A DNA stretch of 64,000 nucleotides from Ornithorhynchus anatinus (lineage: Eukaryota > Chordata > Mammalia > Monotremata > Ornithorhynchidae). Both the position numbers and the translations under genes were made by a program. Location of the stretch: NCBI RefSeq assembly GCF_004115215.2, contig NC_041751.1:32647798-32711797 (forward strand), written 5' to 3'. The notes below the pieces were generated by a model. The model was not told the DNA's origin and did not search any database. It saw only the letters and a list, made by a program, of their open reading frames with translations. Each line of letters opens with the position of its first letter. The first letter of the stretch is position 1. Shown here piece after piece: positions 40,483 through 50,955 of this stretch.

Positions 40483-40552
40483 AAGAACTGCGATACAGTG
40501 TGTGGGTGCTTAAGAAATGCTATCATTATTGTCACTGCTGTTCCTCCAAAGG
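40483..40552 (+). repeat. Copy 1 of a 75-base dispersed pair
   Basis: TTCAAGAACTGCGATACAG and GTGTGGGTGCTTAAGAAATG recur at 42023-42098 with few changes. Preceding CAGTATCAGTTCT is also shared. The following bases (40553-40640) are a Mon-1 tail. Confidence 0.75.
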
Positions 40553-40901
40553 GACTGTGTCCAACCTGTTTAAATACCTGGGTCTGCCCCAGCATTTAGT
40601 GTGATGCCTGACACACAATAAGCACTTAACGAATGCAGCAACGGTTATTATTCCTATTCTTGTTAGGAGATAACGCCATTCCGATCTCCCTCGTGCGGAA
40701 CAGGCTGATGAAGAGGCGATTCGCGGGTAGGGAGGGGGCTTCTGTGGCCATGTGTGACCCTGGGGGTGAGAGAGTCAGATATGCAGTAGAGACCCGGGCT
40801 TGGCACTTGGCAGAGTTGGGCTGTGGGTGGGAACTGGGATGTCCCCAGGGCTGCAGGATACGGCACTGAGGCTGCCCTCTCTCTCTCTGGGCATCTCTGA
40901 T

Positions 40902-41205
40902 GGTCAATTAGCAGCAAATAATTGCGGGGAGAGATCTGGGTTTCTCTTGTCTCCGATCAGTGGGCAGCAGGGAGGGGAGTCTGGGCATTTCCAGAGATGT
41001 CCCCGTCTGAGTGTCAGAACAGATTAGTCCTCCGCGAGCCTCTCTCTCTCACACACACTTACACATACACACACACAAATCCCTCCCTGAAGGAGGGGAG
41101 AGATGAGGAAAGCAGCTGATAAATGCTGCCTCCGCCTCCTCTGCCAGAATTTGACTGTCCGTGAACCGCCCTCCCTAGCAGAATAAACGATGGAGAAAGG
41201 TAGGA
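40902..41205 (+). promoter_or_regulatory. Cassette G: putative promoter and 5' exon of V1R-9
   Basis: GGTCAATTAG and AATAATTGCGG (inverted homeodomain-like pair), AGATGTCCCCGTCTGAGTGT, a CA-rich run, an altered palindrome (CTCCCTGAAGGAG), GCAGCTGATAAATGCTGCC and ATGGAGAAAGGTAGGATA. Five bases are missing at the donor relative to other cassettes, leaving AAAG/GTAGGA with GT at 41200, still a fair donor. A conserved 160 bases precede it (TGTGTGACCCTGGGGGTGAG at 40749). It outlasts a coding exon that is itself ruined. Confidence 0.68.
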
Positions 41206-41580
41206 TAAAGCCATCTCCTGATCAGTGGGGTTTTAGGTTCTCCATGGGAACTCTGGGGTCTCCTCCCCCTCCCGCCCCCCATACACACGCATGCCGCTCT
41301 ACTACACCATCCTTCTGTTTCTCCTCTTTCCCAGCTGCTTTTCAAGAAATCTTCTGCCCTCTCTCGAAATCATCCCTCCGCGTCTGTACCACCGACTGCA
41401 TCCTCTCTCATTTCCTGAAATCTACCTCTCCCAGTCCCTTCCCCTCGGCCCGTCCAAAACACCTCTCGTCCCTCCGACTTCCGTGTCCTGCCACTGCACG
41501 GATCATCACCCTGAAGCATCGCTTAAAGGATCCTCTGTCCTTTAAACCCTCCAACGGCTGCCCATTTCCCTCCTTGTCTT

Positions 41581-41990
41581 ATGCTGTCGAGTTGTTTCCA
41601 ACTCATAGAGACACCACGGACACATCTCTTGCACAACGACCTGCTCTCTGTTTGCAATCGTTCCGGTAGTGGATCCATAGAGTTTTCTTGGTAAAAATCC
41701 CGAAGTGGTTTACCATTGCCGCCCTCTGTGCAGTAAACTCCGGTCTCCTCCCTCGACTCTCTCCCATGCCCCTGCTGCCCAGCATGGGTGAGTTTTGACT
41801 TGTAACAGATTGCCTTCCACTCCCTAGCCACTGCCCAAGCTAGGAACGGCAGGGACAGACCTCTGCTTGACTCTCCCTCCCATAGCCGAGATTGGTAGAG
41901 TACTGGAAACCCTCCTGGTGCGACCCTGAGAGGGGCCATTTCCTTCCACATCAGTCAAAATCTTTTTTTTTTTTTTGCGACTGAGCTTCA
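41581..41990 (-). mobile_element. RTE/BovB-type 3' fragment
   Basis: TGTCGAGTTGTTTCCAACTC, GAGTTTTCTTGG and AGTGGTTTACCATTGCC are hallmarks of the BovB/RTE 3' region and of SINEs derived from it, as found in ruminants and squamates. A poly-T run with GCGACTGAGC (41968-41990) is the antisense of its tail. The polymerase frame is not included. This assignment rests on remembered consensus motifs. Confidence 0.6.
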
Positions 41991-42022
41991 TCATCTTCTA
42001 TCAGTATCAGTTCTCTCTGTGA

Positions 42023-42098
42023 TTATTATTTTCAAGAACTGCAATACAGTGCGTGGGTGCTCCATAAATGCTACCATTATTGTCATTCTGTACCTCCA
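42023..42098 (+). repeat. Copy 2 of a 75-base dispersed pair
   Basis: Partner of 40483-40552 (TTCAAGAACTGCAATACAG, GCGTGGGTGCTCCATAAATG). Confidence 0.75.
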
Positions 42099-42169
42099 AG
42101 TTCCTTTAGAGTCGGGCCAGAGAACGAGCACTGGGCTGGACGGGCCACTGGTCTGGCCCGGGATGCTAC

Positions 42170-43075
42170 TGTGGCTGTCCCTGTGTTCTTGTGTCCCTCG
42201 GTCTTAGATATCATCCTTTCCCCAAACCTCACTCTTCACAATTTCCCATTAATCGTCCCCCCTCCAATGACGCAGCGCACACTTTGTTCCTCTAATGCCA
42301 AACTTCTCACCGTGCCTCGGTCTCACCTATCTCACTGCTGACCCCTGCCCCACGTCCTGCCTCTACCCTGGAATGCCCTCCCTCCTCAAATCCCACAGAT
42401 GATTACTCTCCCCACCTTCAAAGCCTTATTGAGAGCACATCTCCTCCAAGGGGCCTACCCAGACTAAACCCTCCTTTCCTCTTGTCCCACTCCTTTTGCA
42501 TCGCCCTGACTTGCTCCCTTTGTTCTTCTCCCCTCCCGGCCTCACAGCACTTAGGTGCATATCTGTAATTTATTTATTTGTATTGATTTCTGTATAGATT
42601 TCTGTATAGATTATCCCCCCATCTAGACTGCAAGCTCTTTGTGGGCAAGGAATGTGTCTGTTTATTGTTGTATTACACTCTCCCAAGTGCTTACTACATT
42701 GCTCTGCCCACATCCTCCCTTTTCTTCTGCTCCTCCTCCCCTCCCCATCACCCCTACTCCCTCCCTCTGCTCTCCCCCCTCCCCTCCCCACAGCACTTGT
42801 GAATGCTTGTACATATTCATTATTCTACTTCTTTTACTAATGATGTGTATATTTCTATAATTCCGTTTATCTATTTTGATGCTATTGATGCCTGCCTACT
42901 TGTTTTGTTTTGTTGTTTCCCTGCTTCTAGACTTTGAAGTCGTTGTTGAGTAAGGGTTGGCTCTATATGTTGCCAAATTATACTTTCCAAGCGCTTAGTA
43001 CAGTGTTCTGCACACAGTAAGTGCTCAGTAAATACAACTGAATGAATGAATTAATGAATTAAGAGCTCAAGAAAT
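42170..43075 (+). mobile_element. Two or three L2 3' regions in series
   Basis: ORF2 end (CTCCAAGGGGCCTACCCAGA) and tail to about 42710, then a second untranslated region (GACTTTGAAGTCGTTGTTGA) ending CTCAGTAAATACAACTGAATG at 43042, and a short third tail. Confidence 0.82.
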
Positions 43076-43225
43076 ACAATTGAATGAATGAATGATTGAC
43101 TAAAGGAGTTTTCAAGCGAATTTTTATACTCAGTCTCCTTTTTGCTCAGCCTTACTCCTCCTTTAAAACTTCACCTACCTGCCCTATATTTATCCTCACT
43201 CCTTTCTGGTGCATCTCTGAGGATC

Positions 43226-43765
43226 AGTCGATGAATGCGTTTTGAGTGCTAACTGTGTGCAGAGCATCGTACAAAGTGATTGGGACAGTTCCAGGATCGA
43301 GGCATATTAAGCATGGTTTTTCTCCATTAACTCAGATGCCGTGTTTTTCCTGCGTAGGATCCCAGAATCACCACTCGAATCGACCCACACATCGGAGCTT
43401 CCCAAGAGCAGTGGGAGAAATTGTTTATGGATTTGGGCCAGTGGACAGACTAGATGCTTAGAGCGGATATGAGCTTTGGTAATAATAATAATTATTATTA
43501 TGGTATTTGTTAAGTGCTTACTATGTGCCAGGCACTGTCCTAAGCGCTGCGGTGGATCCAAGCAGGTATGGTCGGACACCGTCCCTCGTCTCACGTAGGG
43601 CTCGCAATCTCAATCCCCATTTTACAGATGAGGTAACTGAGGCACAGGGAAGTTAAGTGACTTGCCTAAGGTCACATAACAGACAAGTGGCAGAGCCAAG
43701 ATTGGAACCCATGACCCTCTGCATCCCAGGCCCATACTCTGTCCACTATTCCATGCTGCTTTGGC
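43226..43765 (+). repeat. Tandem duplication, unit 1
   Basis: Holds an antisense L2 tail fragment, a unique segment (AAATTGTTTATGGATTTGGG, ATGAGCTTTGGTAATAA) and an antisense Mon-1 SINE (43482-43762). The same order recurs in 43792-44290. Confidence 0.85.
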
Positions 43766-43791
43766 ATCATCTACAAGTAATATAGAGAGTC

Positions 43792-44290
43792 AGTCAATCA
43801 ACCAGAATATTTTATTGAGTGTTTACTGTGTGGCAGAACATTGTACTAAGTGATTGGGATAGTTCCCGGATTAATCCATATTAAGCATGGTTTTCTTCCA
43901 TTAACTCAGAGGCCAGTGGTTTTCCTGGGTAAGATCTCATAATCACCACTTGAATCGATCCACACAGTGGAGCTGCCCAGGAGCAGTGGGGAAAATTGTT
44001 TATGGATTCGGCCCAAAGGACAGACTAAATGCTTAGAGTGGGTATGAGCTTTGGTAATAACAATAATCATTACGGTATTTGTTTAAGTGCTAGGCACTGT
44101 ACTAAGCGTTGGGATGGATGCAAGCTAATCGAGTTTGGACACAGGCCCTTGTCCCACGTGGGGCTCACCATCTCAATCCCCATTTTACTGATGAGATAAC
44201 TGAGGCACAGAGAAGTTAAGTGAGTTGCCTGAGGTCACACAGCAGACGAGTGGCAGAGCAGGGATTAGAACCCAAGACCTTCCCTATGAC
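43792..44290 (+). repeat. Tandem duplication, unit 2
   Basis: Matches unit 1 through CATTAACTCAGAGGCC, AAATTGTTTATGGATTCGGC and the SINE (44056-44290), which occupies the same site and so predates the duplication. Confidence 0.85.
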
Positions 44291-44436
44291 TCGGTTTCTA
44301 TATTGTTGCCACTGTCTCCCTCTCGTCGCTCTCTCCTTCTCTGGGTGTGTCTCTCTTGCTCTCTTTCTCATCTCCTTCTCCCTCCCAGGTTGCTCTGCAG
44401 GTGGACTCCTCCGATCCTAATCGAAACTTCAAAACA

Positions 44437-45395
44437 ATGGATGTCACCCAACTCACGTTTGGGATTGTGATGTTGCTACAGATCAGCATTGGGGTTTCAG
44501 TAATGCCTTCCTCCTCCCTATTTATCATCTGGCATGGTCTCCACCAACCATAACCCGGCTCCCTCGGGGACCTGATTCTCATCCACCTCTGAACCTTGGC
44601 CACACCATCATCCCCTCACCGGTGGATATTCCCGAGGCCTGTGTCAGCTGGGGAATGAGAAACTTCCTGGCATGATGTGGGGTTGTAAAATCCTGGTTAC
44701 TTATATCGAGTGGGGCCGGGCCTCGTGCCATCTGCACCCACCTGCCCCTGAGGCGTCTTCCAGGCCGTCCCCCAGCCCCCCAGGCACCTCCCGCGGGGCG
44801 GGGATCAAAAGCCAAATTACCCAAGTGCATCCAACTCCATTCTGCCTCCTCATTTTTGGCTCCTCAATCTGATCGTAGATTGTCAATAGTGCTTGATATA
44901 CATGGCAGGTCCCCCAGAACGAGCAGCAACAACTTCGAATCATACTGGATCTCAATCATTGCTCATTGTCTCTATCAGCGCAGCGGGCAACCAATGCTAT
45001 ATGGCCAGTTGTGCATTCCCTTTGGGATTGTGTTTTACGTGTGGCTCATGAGCACCGGCGAGTGTCTACATGGTGTTTGTCTTGCACAGACACCACCGGC
45101 AGGTCCCGGCACCGTCCACGGGCCCGGACGGTCCCCCAGGGAGATGCCGAGGTCCGGGCGGCCAAGAGAGTGGTCGCCCTGGTCATCCTCTACGTCCTCC
45201 TCTACGGACGACAGACCGTCATGCTGAGCATTTTAGTGAACATGAAGGAGAAGTCACCTCTGCTGGTGAACAGCCTACTATGGTGTTGTCATTCACCTTC
45301 TCGGCCGTCAGTCCGCTTCCTGATGATCCCAGTGACAGGAGGATGAGAACGTTCTGGAAAATGGACTCTCCCATTTCCCAAGGGAACCCTCTTAG
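44437..45395 (+). pseudogene. V1R-9: vomeronasal type-1 receptor pseudogene dense in small indels
   Basis: Acceptor CTCCCTCCCAG (44388) and the ATG at 44437 are intact, and the first 25 codons (MDVTQLTFGIVMLLQISIGV) read normally. From TM1 onward the frame changes every 30-80 bases through one- or two-base indels, mostly extra bases beside a like base, for example CACCCACC for CACCACC in the CTTC motif, GAGGCGTC for GAGCGTC, and CCCCCCAGGC for CCTGGC in the SPGTS loop. Remaining blocks identify it: GPQN-like CAGAACGAGCAGCA, HRHHRQV, RAAKRVVALVILYVLLYGRQ, VNMKEKSPLLVN and MRTFWKMDSP before the usual stop at 45393. Substitutions are comparatively few for so many indels. Cassette G lies 3.2 kb upstream. 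Confidence 0.92.
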
Positions 45396-45627
45396 AGTCC
45401 CAGGGAAACCGCCTACTCCCCACCGGGTTGGGTATCTGATTCTGGAACCCGGCCCAACGGCAGGCAGGACCAGTGAAAGGAGAAAGTTGGCAGCCGTAGA
45501 TCTGCTACCCTGTCGTAGAAAAGAAGAGAGGGGCTTCCTTCCCAAGGGCTTCTGTGCTCCCGAGACCACCTTCCATGACTCCATTATTCCATGGCAGCCT
45601 GGCTAGTCTGCTGAATGTCTACATTCT

Positions 45628-45907
45628 GAAGAGCACTGAGGCCTAGTGGAAAGAGAACGGGTTTGGGGTCCAGAGGACCCGGGTCCTAATCCCATCAACA
45701 TCACCTGCCTGCTTTGTGATCTTGGGCAACTTCACTTCACTCTCTGAGCCTCAGTTTCCTCATCTGAAAATTTGGGGATTTGGTACCTGTTCTCCCTCCT
45801 GTGTGAGCCCCAATGCGAGACAGGGGCTGTGTCCTACCTTATTACTATGTACCTATCCAGTGCTTTAGAACAGTGTCTGACACATAATAAGCACATTATT
45901 ATTATTA
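45628..45907 (+). mobile_element. Mon-1 SINE
   Basis: GAGCACTGAGGCCTAGTGG to CACATAATAAGCACATTATT; the AACAAATACC part of the tail is deleted. Confidence 0.82.
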
Positions 45908-46235
45908 TTATGTGCCGTCGAGTCGTTTCCGATTAATAGAGACTCCGGGGATATACTTTCTCCAGGAATTTACTGTTCTCTGGCCAAATCCGCAACCTTT
46001 CTAATGGTTCTTCGGGTATCGTTGTTATGGTCTCTATCCATCTGGCCGCTGGTCTGCCTCTTCCACGTTTTCTGGACTTTTCCTAGCATTAGTGTTTTTC
46101 TCCTGGAAATAATCCTCCTGATTATGTGTCCAGAATACGCTCAATCTAAATCGTGTCATTTGGCCTTCCAAAGACCACATGGGTTTAATTTGTTCTACAA
46201 TGCTATTATCATTATCATTATTATCTGTGAGCTCG
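45908..46235 (-). mobile_element. RTE/BovB-type LINE, ORF2 C-terminal fragment
   Basis: GTGCCGTCGAGTCGTTTCCG stands at the left. The reverse strand near 46050-46110 encodes KTLMLGKVQKTWKRQTSG, matching the KTLMLGKIEG..RRGRQ element at the C-terminus of BovB/RTE polymerases, and further out (TTTGGCCTTCCAAAGA) the same order as in BovB is kept. Several frame changes show it is old. Confidence 0.78.
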
Positions 46236-46672
46236 AATATCCGCTGTAGCAGAACCCAATGACCAGACTGTCATACAGAAATATCAGGCCTGCATGGGAA
46301 GACCATCTGGATTTTGGCAGGCACCAACAGATCCTGGCTCCCAACCCACTCAGGAATTGGTCTGGTTGTGGGGTTTTATTGCCGGGCTTCCTTAGCCTGG
46401 TTGGCCTTGGGAAATATTTTGAAACTGTCTCTTCACCGAGAGGGCTGAGGGTCAATCGGCTTAACTTCCAGTAGCCAGAAAATGCCACCTCTGCAGAAGG
46501 CAGAGCCAATTTCAGCTGAGAAAGAGCGTGGAAGGGAAGTCTGCCTGTTTGAACTTCCTGTGCTGTGTACTGTACTTGCTTGTCTGCTGCACCGTGACCA
46601 ATCCCGAGGAGGTTTCATGCCGTAAAGTATTTCTCTCTGCCTGTTATGTCTGAGGTAAAATGGAATCATAAA
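46236..46672. other. Unassigned intergenic sequence
   Basis: May include further eroded RTE sequence; nothing could be identified with confidence. Confidence 0.3.
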
Positions 46673-46935
46673 CAATAATAATAGTGGTCTTTATTAAGCA
46701 CTTACTCTATGCCAAGCACTGTTCTAAGCGCTAGAGTAGATACAAGGTAATCAGGTTTTCCCAAGTGGAGCCCACAATCTTAATCCCCACTTTACAGATG
46801 AGGTAACTGAGGTACAGAGAAGTTAAGTGGCTTGCCCAAGGCCACACAGCAGACAAGTGAAGGAGGCAGGATTAGAACCCAAGCCCTCTGACTCCCAAGC
46901 CGATGTTCTTTCCACTAAGCCATGCTCCTTCTCAC
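46673..46935 (-). mobile_element. Mon-1 SINE
   Basis: AATAATAGTGGTCTTTATTAAG to TAAGCCATGCTCCTTCTC. Confidence 0.9.
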
Positions 46936-46970
46936 GATTGAATTTGGGGATACATTTAGGCTGATCCTAT

Positions 46971-47236
46971 CGCAGCGTGGCTCAGTGAAAAAAGCCCAGG
47001 CTTGGGAGTCAGAGGTCGTGGGTTCTAATGCTACAGTCCCGCCACTTATCAGCTGTGTGACTTTTGGGCAAGTCACGTGACTTCTCTGTGCCTCAGTTAC
47101 CTCATTTATAAAATGAGGATTAAGACTGTGAGCCCCAAGTGGGACAACCTGATTACCTTGTATCTCCCCCAGCGCTTAGAACAGCGCTCAGCACATAGTA
47201 AGCGCTTAACAAATACCATAATTATTATTATTATTT
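46971..47236 (+). mobile_element. Mon-1 SINE
   Basis: CGCAGCGTGGCTCAGTGAAA to TTAACAAATACCATAATT and an ATT tail. Confidence 0.92.
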
Positions 47237-47338
47237 CCAAATAAAGCCTTCAGGCAGCCATGTGCTTGCCACGCGGTGACCAAATTCTGGTTATCAGATC
47301 ATCAAGGTTGACCCTCGCAGCTTTGAACCTGGTAGCCT

Positions 47339-47597
47339 TAAAGCGGCGTGTCTTAGTGGAAAGAGCACAGGCTTGGGAGTCAGAGGTCCTGGGTTCTAAA
47401 CCCGACTCCGCCACTTGTCTGCTGTGTGACTTTGAGCAAGTCACTTAACTTCTCTGCGTCTCAGTTCCCTCATCTGTAAAAATGGGGATTAAGACAGTGA
47501 GCCCAGGTGGGACAACCTGATTACTCTGTAACTACTGCAGCACTTAGAACAGTGCTTGGCACATAGTAAGCTCTTAACAAATTCCATTATTATTTTC
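47339..47597 (+). mobile_element. Mon-1 SINE
   Basis: AAAGCGGCGTGTCTTAGTGG to CTTAACAAATTCCATTATT. Confidence 0.9.
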
Positions 47598-47740
47598 TTG
47601 CAAACCTGGGCTTTGGTCCTTTTCTGCTGCTATTCTTTCCAGTCTGTAGTACTGATTAAATCCCCGCTTCAGTTATTTTGTGAGTTTCTGTACAAAGGTG
47701 GAATGGGAAGGAAGGGAGCAACCTGTTAACACCATCTTCA

Positions 47741-47988
47741 TTAATAATAATAACAATAATGGCATCTGTTAAGCACTGACTATGTGCCAGGCACTGTACT
47801 AAGCGCTGGGGTGGATATAAGCAAATAGGGTTGGACACAGTCTCTGTCCCACGTGGGGCTCACAGTCTCAATCCCCATTTTCCAGATGAGGGAACTGAGG
47901 CCCAGAGAAGTGAAGTGACTTGCCCAAGGTCACCCAGCAGACAAGTGGCAGAGCTGACTCCCAGGCCTGTGCTCCTACCACTACACCC
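47741..47988 (-). mobile_element. Mon-1 SINE
   Basis: AATGGCATCTGTTAAGCACT to CTGTGCTCCTACCACTAC, with a short deletion before the head. Confidence 0.88.
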
Positions 47989-48023
47989 TCTTTCCCTCCC
48001 TCCTTCCTCTCCCTCTCCCTCAT

Positions 48024-48276
48024 AATACTAATGATGACGGTATCTGTTAAGCGCTTACTACGTGCCAAGCACTGTTCTAAGCGCTGGGGTGGATGCAAGG
48101 TAATCAGGACCTGGGACTCGCGGACTTAATCTCCATTTGACAAATGAGGTAACCGAGGCACAGAGAAGTGAAGTGACCTGCCCAAAATCGCACAGCTGCT
48201 AAGTGGTGGAGCCGGGATTAGAACCCACGACCTCTGACTCCCAAGCCCGGTCTCCACTAAGTCACGCCGCTTCTCT
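48024..48276 (-). mobile_element. Mon-1 SINE
   Basis: GACGGTATCTGTTAAGCGC to AAGTCACGCCGCTTCTCTG. Confidence 0.9.
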
Positions 48277-48487
48277 GAGCAGAGTAAAGAGGATGAGATA
48301 CGCAGGAAAGAAAGAGGCGGAGGGGGGCTGAAAGACGGGCGCGTGACCTGGGTTTGAGAGAGACATGTTCTAGACACCCAGGCTTGGCTCCTGGTACAGC
48401 GGGGCCGTGGATGGGAGAGATGGGATGTCCCCGGGGCCGCAGGATACGGCACCGAGCCTGCCCTGTTTCTCCCTGGCCATCTCTGAA

Positions 48488-48784
48488 GGTCAATTAGAAG
48501 CAGATAATTTGGAGGAGAGATGTGGGATCATCTTGTCCCAGATGGGTGGACGGCAGGGAGGGGAGTCTGGGCATTTCCAGAGAAGTGTCGGGCCGAGGGT
48601 CAGAGCGGATTAGCGTTCAGTTAGTCACTCATTCACAAACATACACACAGACACACACTAATCACTCCCTGAGGGAGGAGAGGAGGAAGGCAGCTGATAA
48701 ACGCTGCCTCAGCCTTGCTTCGCAAGGGTCCGACCACCCATGAGCCGCCGTCCCAGCCGGCCCGAGCGACGGACATGGGTGAGT
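48488..48784 (+). promoter_or_regulatory. Cassette H: putative promoter and 5' exon of V1R-10
   Basis: GGTCAATTAG and AGATAATTTGG keep the inverted pair. Then GGCATTTCCAGAGAAGTG, a CA-rich stretch, palindrome CTCCCTGAGGGAG at 48665-48677, GCAGCTGATAAACGCTGCC and donor ACATGGGTGAGTAGGAT with GT at 48779. About 120 conserved bases precede it (CAGGATACGGCACCGAG). Exon 2 (49679-49783) and the coding exon (from 52097) follow, making this one of the two most complete units. Confidence 0.72.
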
Positions 48785-49221
48785 AGGATGAACTCCTCTC
48801 TGTCAGTGCGGTTTTCCGGGCTCTCCGGCTCTGCGGCTTCAGACCGGAGTAGAAACCGAGGCTGGTCATCGCTCAAGGGCCTTCTCCCGGGCTTCCCACT
48901 TTTCAATTCCCAGGACTTTTGGGGCAGAGACCCCTCTCAGTATCAGACTGGATCCCTCCTGTCGGAGTTCTTTGAACAAAAAATCAGTATTCATCTGGAT
49001 GTGTACAAGGCAGAGTGTTGTCTTCCGGATGGCCTCTGCTGGCTCCGTAAGCCTTCCGCTAATGATCATGATGGTATTTGTGAAGCGCTTACTAATTCTT
49101 ATTATTATGGCATTTGTTAAGCGCATGCTAATTTATAAGGATGACGTTATGGTTGTAATCGTTAATAAGTATTGTAATTAATATTACAATTATTATAATC
49201 AGTAACGTGGAAGTTATCAGT

Positions 49222-49470
49222 AATGATGATATTTGTTAAGCCCTTACTTTGTGTCAAGTGCTGTTCTACCCGCTGGGGTAGATACAAGGTAATCAGGTTG
49301 TCCCACGCGGGGCTCACAGTCTTAAATCCCACTTTTACAGATGAGGCAACCGAGGCACAGAGAAGTGACTTGCCGCAAGTCACACCACCGACAAGTGGCG
49401 GAGCCGGGATTAGAACCCACGCCCTCTGGCTCCCAAACCCGTGCTCTTTCCATTAAGCCACGCTGCTTCT
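49222..49470 (-). mobile_element. Mon-1 SINE in intron 1 of V1R-10
   Basis: GATGATATTTGTTAAGCCCT to TAAGCCACGCTGCTTCT; short antisense tail fragments also lie at 49070-49130. Confidence 0.9.
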
Positions 49471-49678
49471 AATGACACCCAGGCGGCGGTGGGCAGATCG
49501 AGGTGGCTACCCAGAAAAAAAACCTCCCCGTGCCCTACGGTTCCCCCCGCTCCTGCAGCCGTGTGTCTCGGGGTGGCAGAAACTCCAGGGTCTCTGGCCC
49601 GGGAGAAGCCGTTTCTCCTTCCCTCTCGGCCCCACTCCTGATCACCACTGGCACAACAATCCTTGCATGATCCCACAG

Positions 49679-49783
49679 GAGCGGGACAGATGCACTGGAC
49701 AGAGACAGGAGGACCACAGAGTTTTCCTCTCCGTCCTCGGGGCCACGGTGAAGGTGGAAATAACACAGAACAGAGCGGCTAAG
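49679..49783 (+). other. Putative 5'-untranslated exon 2 of V1R-10
   Basis: Bounded by acceptor GATCCCACAG (ends 49678) and donor GGCTAAG/GTAAGTACC (GT at 49784), both close to consensus. The preceding intron end (GGGAGAAGCCGTTTCTCC, TCTCGGCCCCACTCCTGA) is also conserved in units E, F and I. Length 105 bases. Confidence 0.65.
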
Positions 49784-50254
49784 GTAAGTACCCTGTTATT
49801 CCCGTCTCCTCTTCCATCCTCTCTCTCCTACTCCTTTCTGCCTCTCTTCCTTCATCGCGTCGTCCCTCGTGGGTTTATTATCGATTTGAGCCAGTTCATG
49901 CACTGCAGGGTTAGGGAGTTGGTGTTACGGTTAGCGTAACCATCTGCTATGGGGCAGAGATTTGCCACTGAGCGGTGCACAGTCAGAAAAGACTGTGATT
50001 CTAGAGAAACCGGTGGAAATCGTCATCATCATCATAGTATTTATCTGGCGCTTTCTATGTGCTACGCGCTGGGGTAGATGCGAGATCAAGAGATGAGAGG
50101 GTACATAGTAAGAGCTTAACAAATACCATCATTACTATTATCAGAGAGGTTAAGTGACTTGGCCAAGGTCACACAGTGGCAGAGCCAGGTCTGCCCGTCC
50201 CGTTTTCTTTGCACTGTTTCCACTTTGCTTACTTTCCATTTAGGCTGCCTCCTA

Positions 50255-50400
50255 AATGTGGACCGAAATCTGCTCAAGACAAGTGGGTTCTCTTCTGATT
50301 TTAATTTATGTAGAAAACATCCTCCCTTCAACTGTGCTCTTGAAACACCTCGTTCACCCCAGTGTGACCTGTTTATACACGTGAAATTAGCGCTAGTGAG
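50255..50400 (+). repeat. Intron 2 segment shared by units H and I
   Basis: TCTGATTTTAATTTATGTAG and AACATCCTCCCTTC match 58280-58330 in the V1R-11 unit; not recognised as a transposon. Confidence 0.65.
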
Positions 50401-50501
50401 TTCTAAGAACTTCATGCCCCCATGATGGTAGAAGCCAGGAGATTCACAGGATTTATGCAGAGGAAAATCATGCACAACCCTTGGGGGGTAACCATTAGGG
50501 G

Positions 50502-50955
50502 TGACGGTGTAGCGAAGTGGAAAGAGCCTGGTACAGGGAGTCACAGGCCCTGGGTTCTAATCTTGCCTCCCCCAAGGGAGCAGGCAAGTGTGACTCCAGA
50601 CAAGTCACTTAACTTTTCTGTGCATATATTTCCTCATCAGAAAAATTAGGATTCAATACCTATTCTTCCCTCCTACTTAAGCCCTATATGGGACAGGGAT
50701 TGTGTCAGTCAATCCTATTTATTGAGCGCTTACTGCATGCAGAGCTCTGTACTGAGCGCTTGGGAGGGAACAATGTAACAGTAAACAGACACATTCCCTA
50801 TCCATTAGAGCTTAAAGTCTAGAGGGGGAGATAGACATTAATATACATTAACTTTTAAATAAATTGCAGGTGTCCAACCTGATCCTACTGCATTTCTCCA
50901 GCATTTGCACAGTGCTGGGCACAAAGTTAGAGCTTAACAAATACCGCATTGTTAT
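50502..50955 (+). mobile_element. Mon-1 SINE split by an L2 tail
   Basis: Left part ends TGGGACAGGGATTGTGTC; right part resumes GTGTCCAACCTGATCC at 50869 and ends TTAACAAATACCGCATT. GTGTC on both sides is the likely target repeat. Confidence 0.85.
50706..50868 (-). mobile_element. L2 3' tail inserted in a SINE
   Basis: AGTCAATCCTATTTATTGAG to TTAAATAAATTGCAG. Confidence 0.88.

Noticed and set aside
44298-44603. Antisense frame over the V1R-9 start
   Set aside because: Shadow of receptor and CT-tract sequence.
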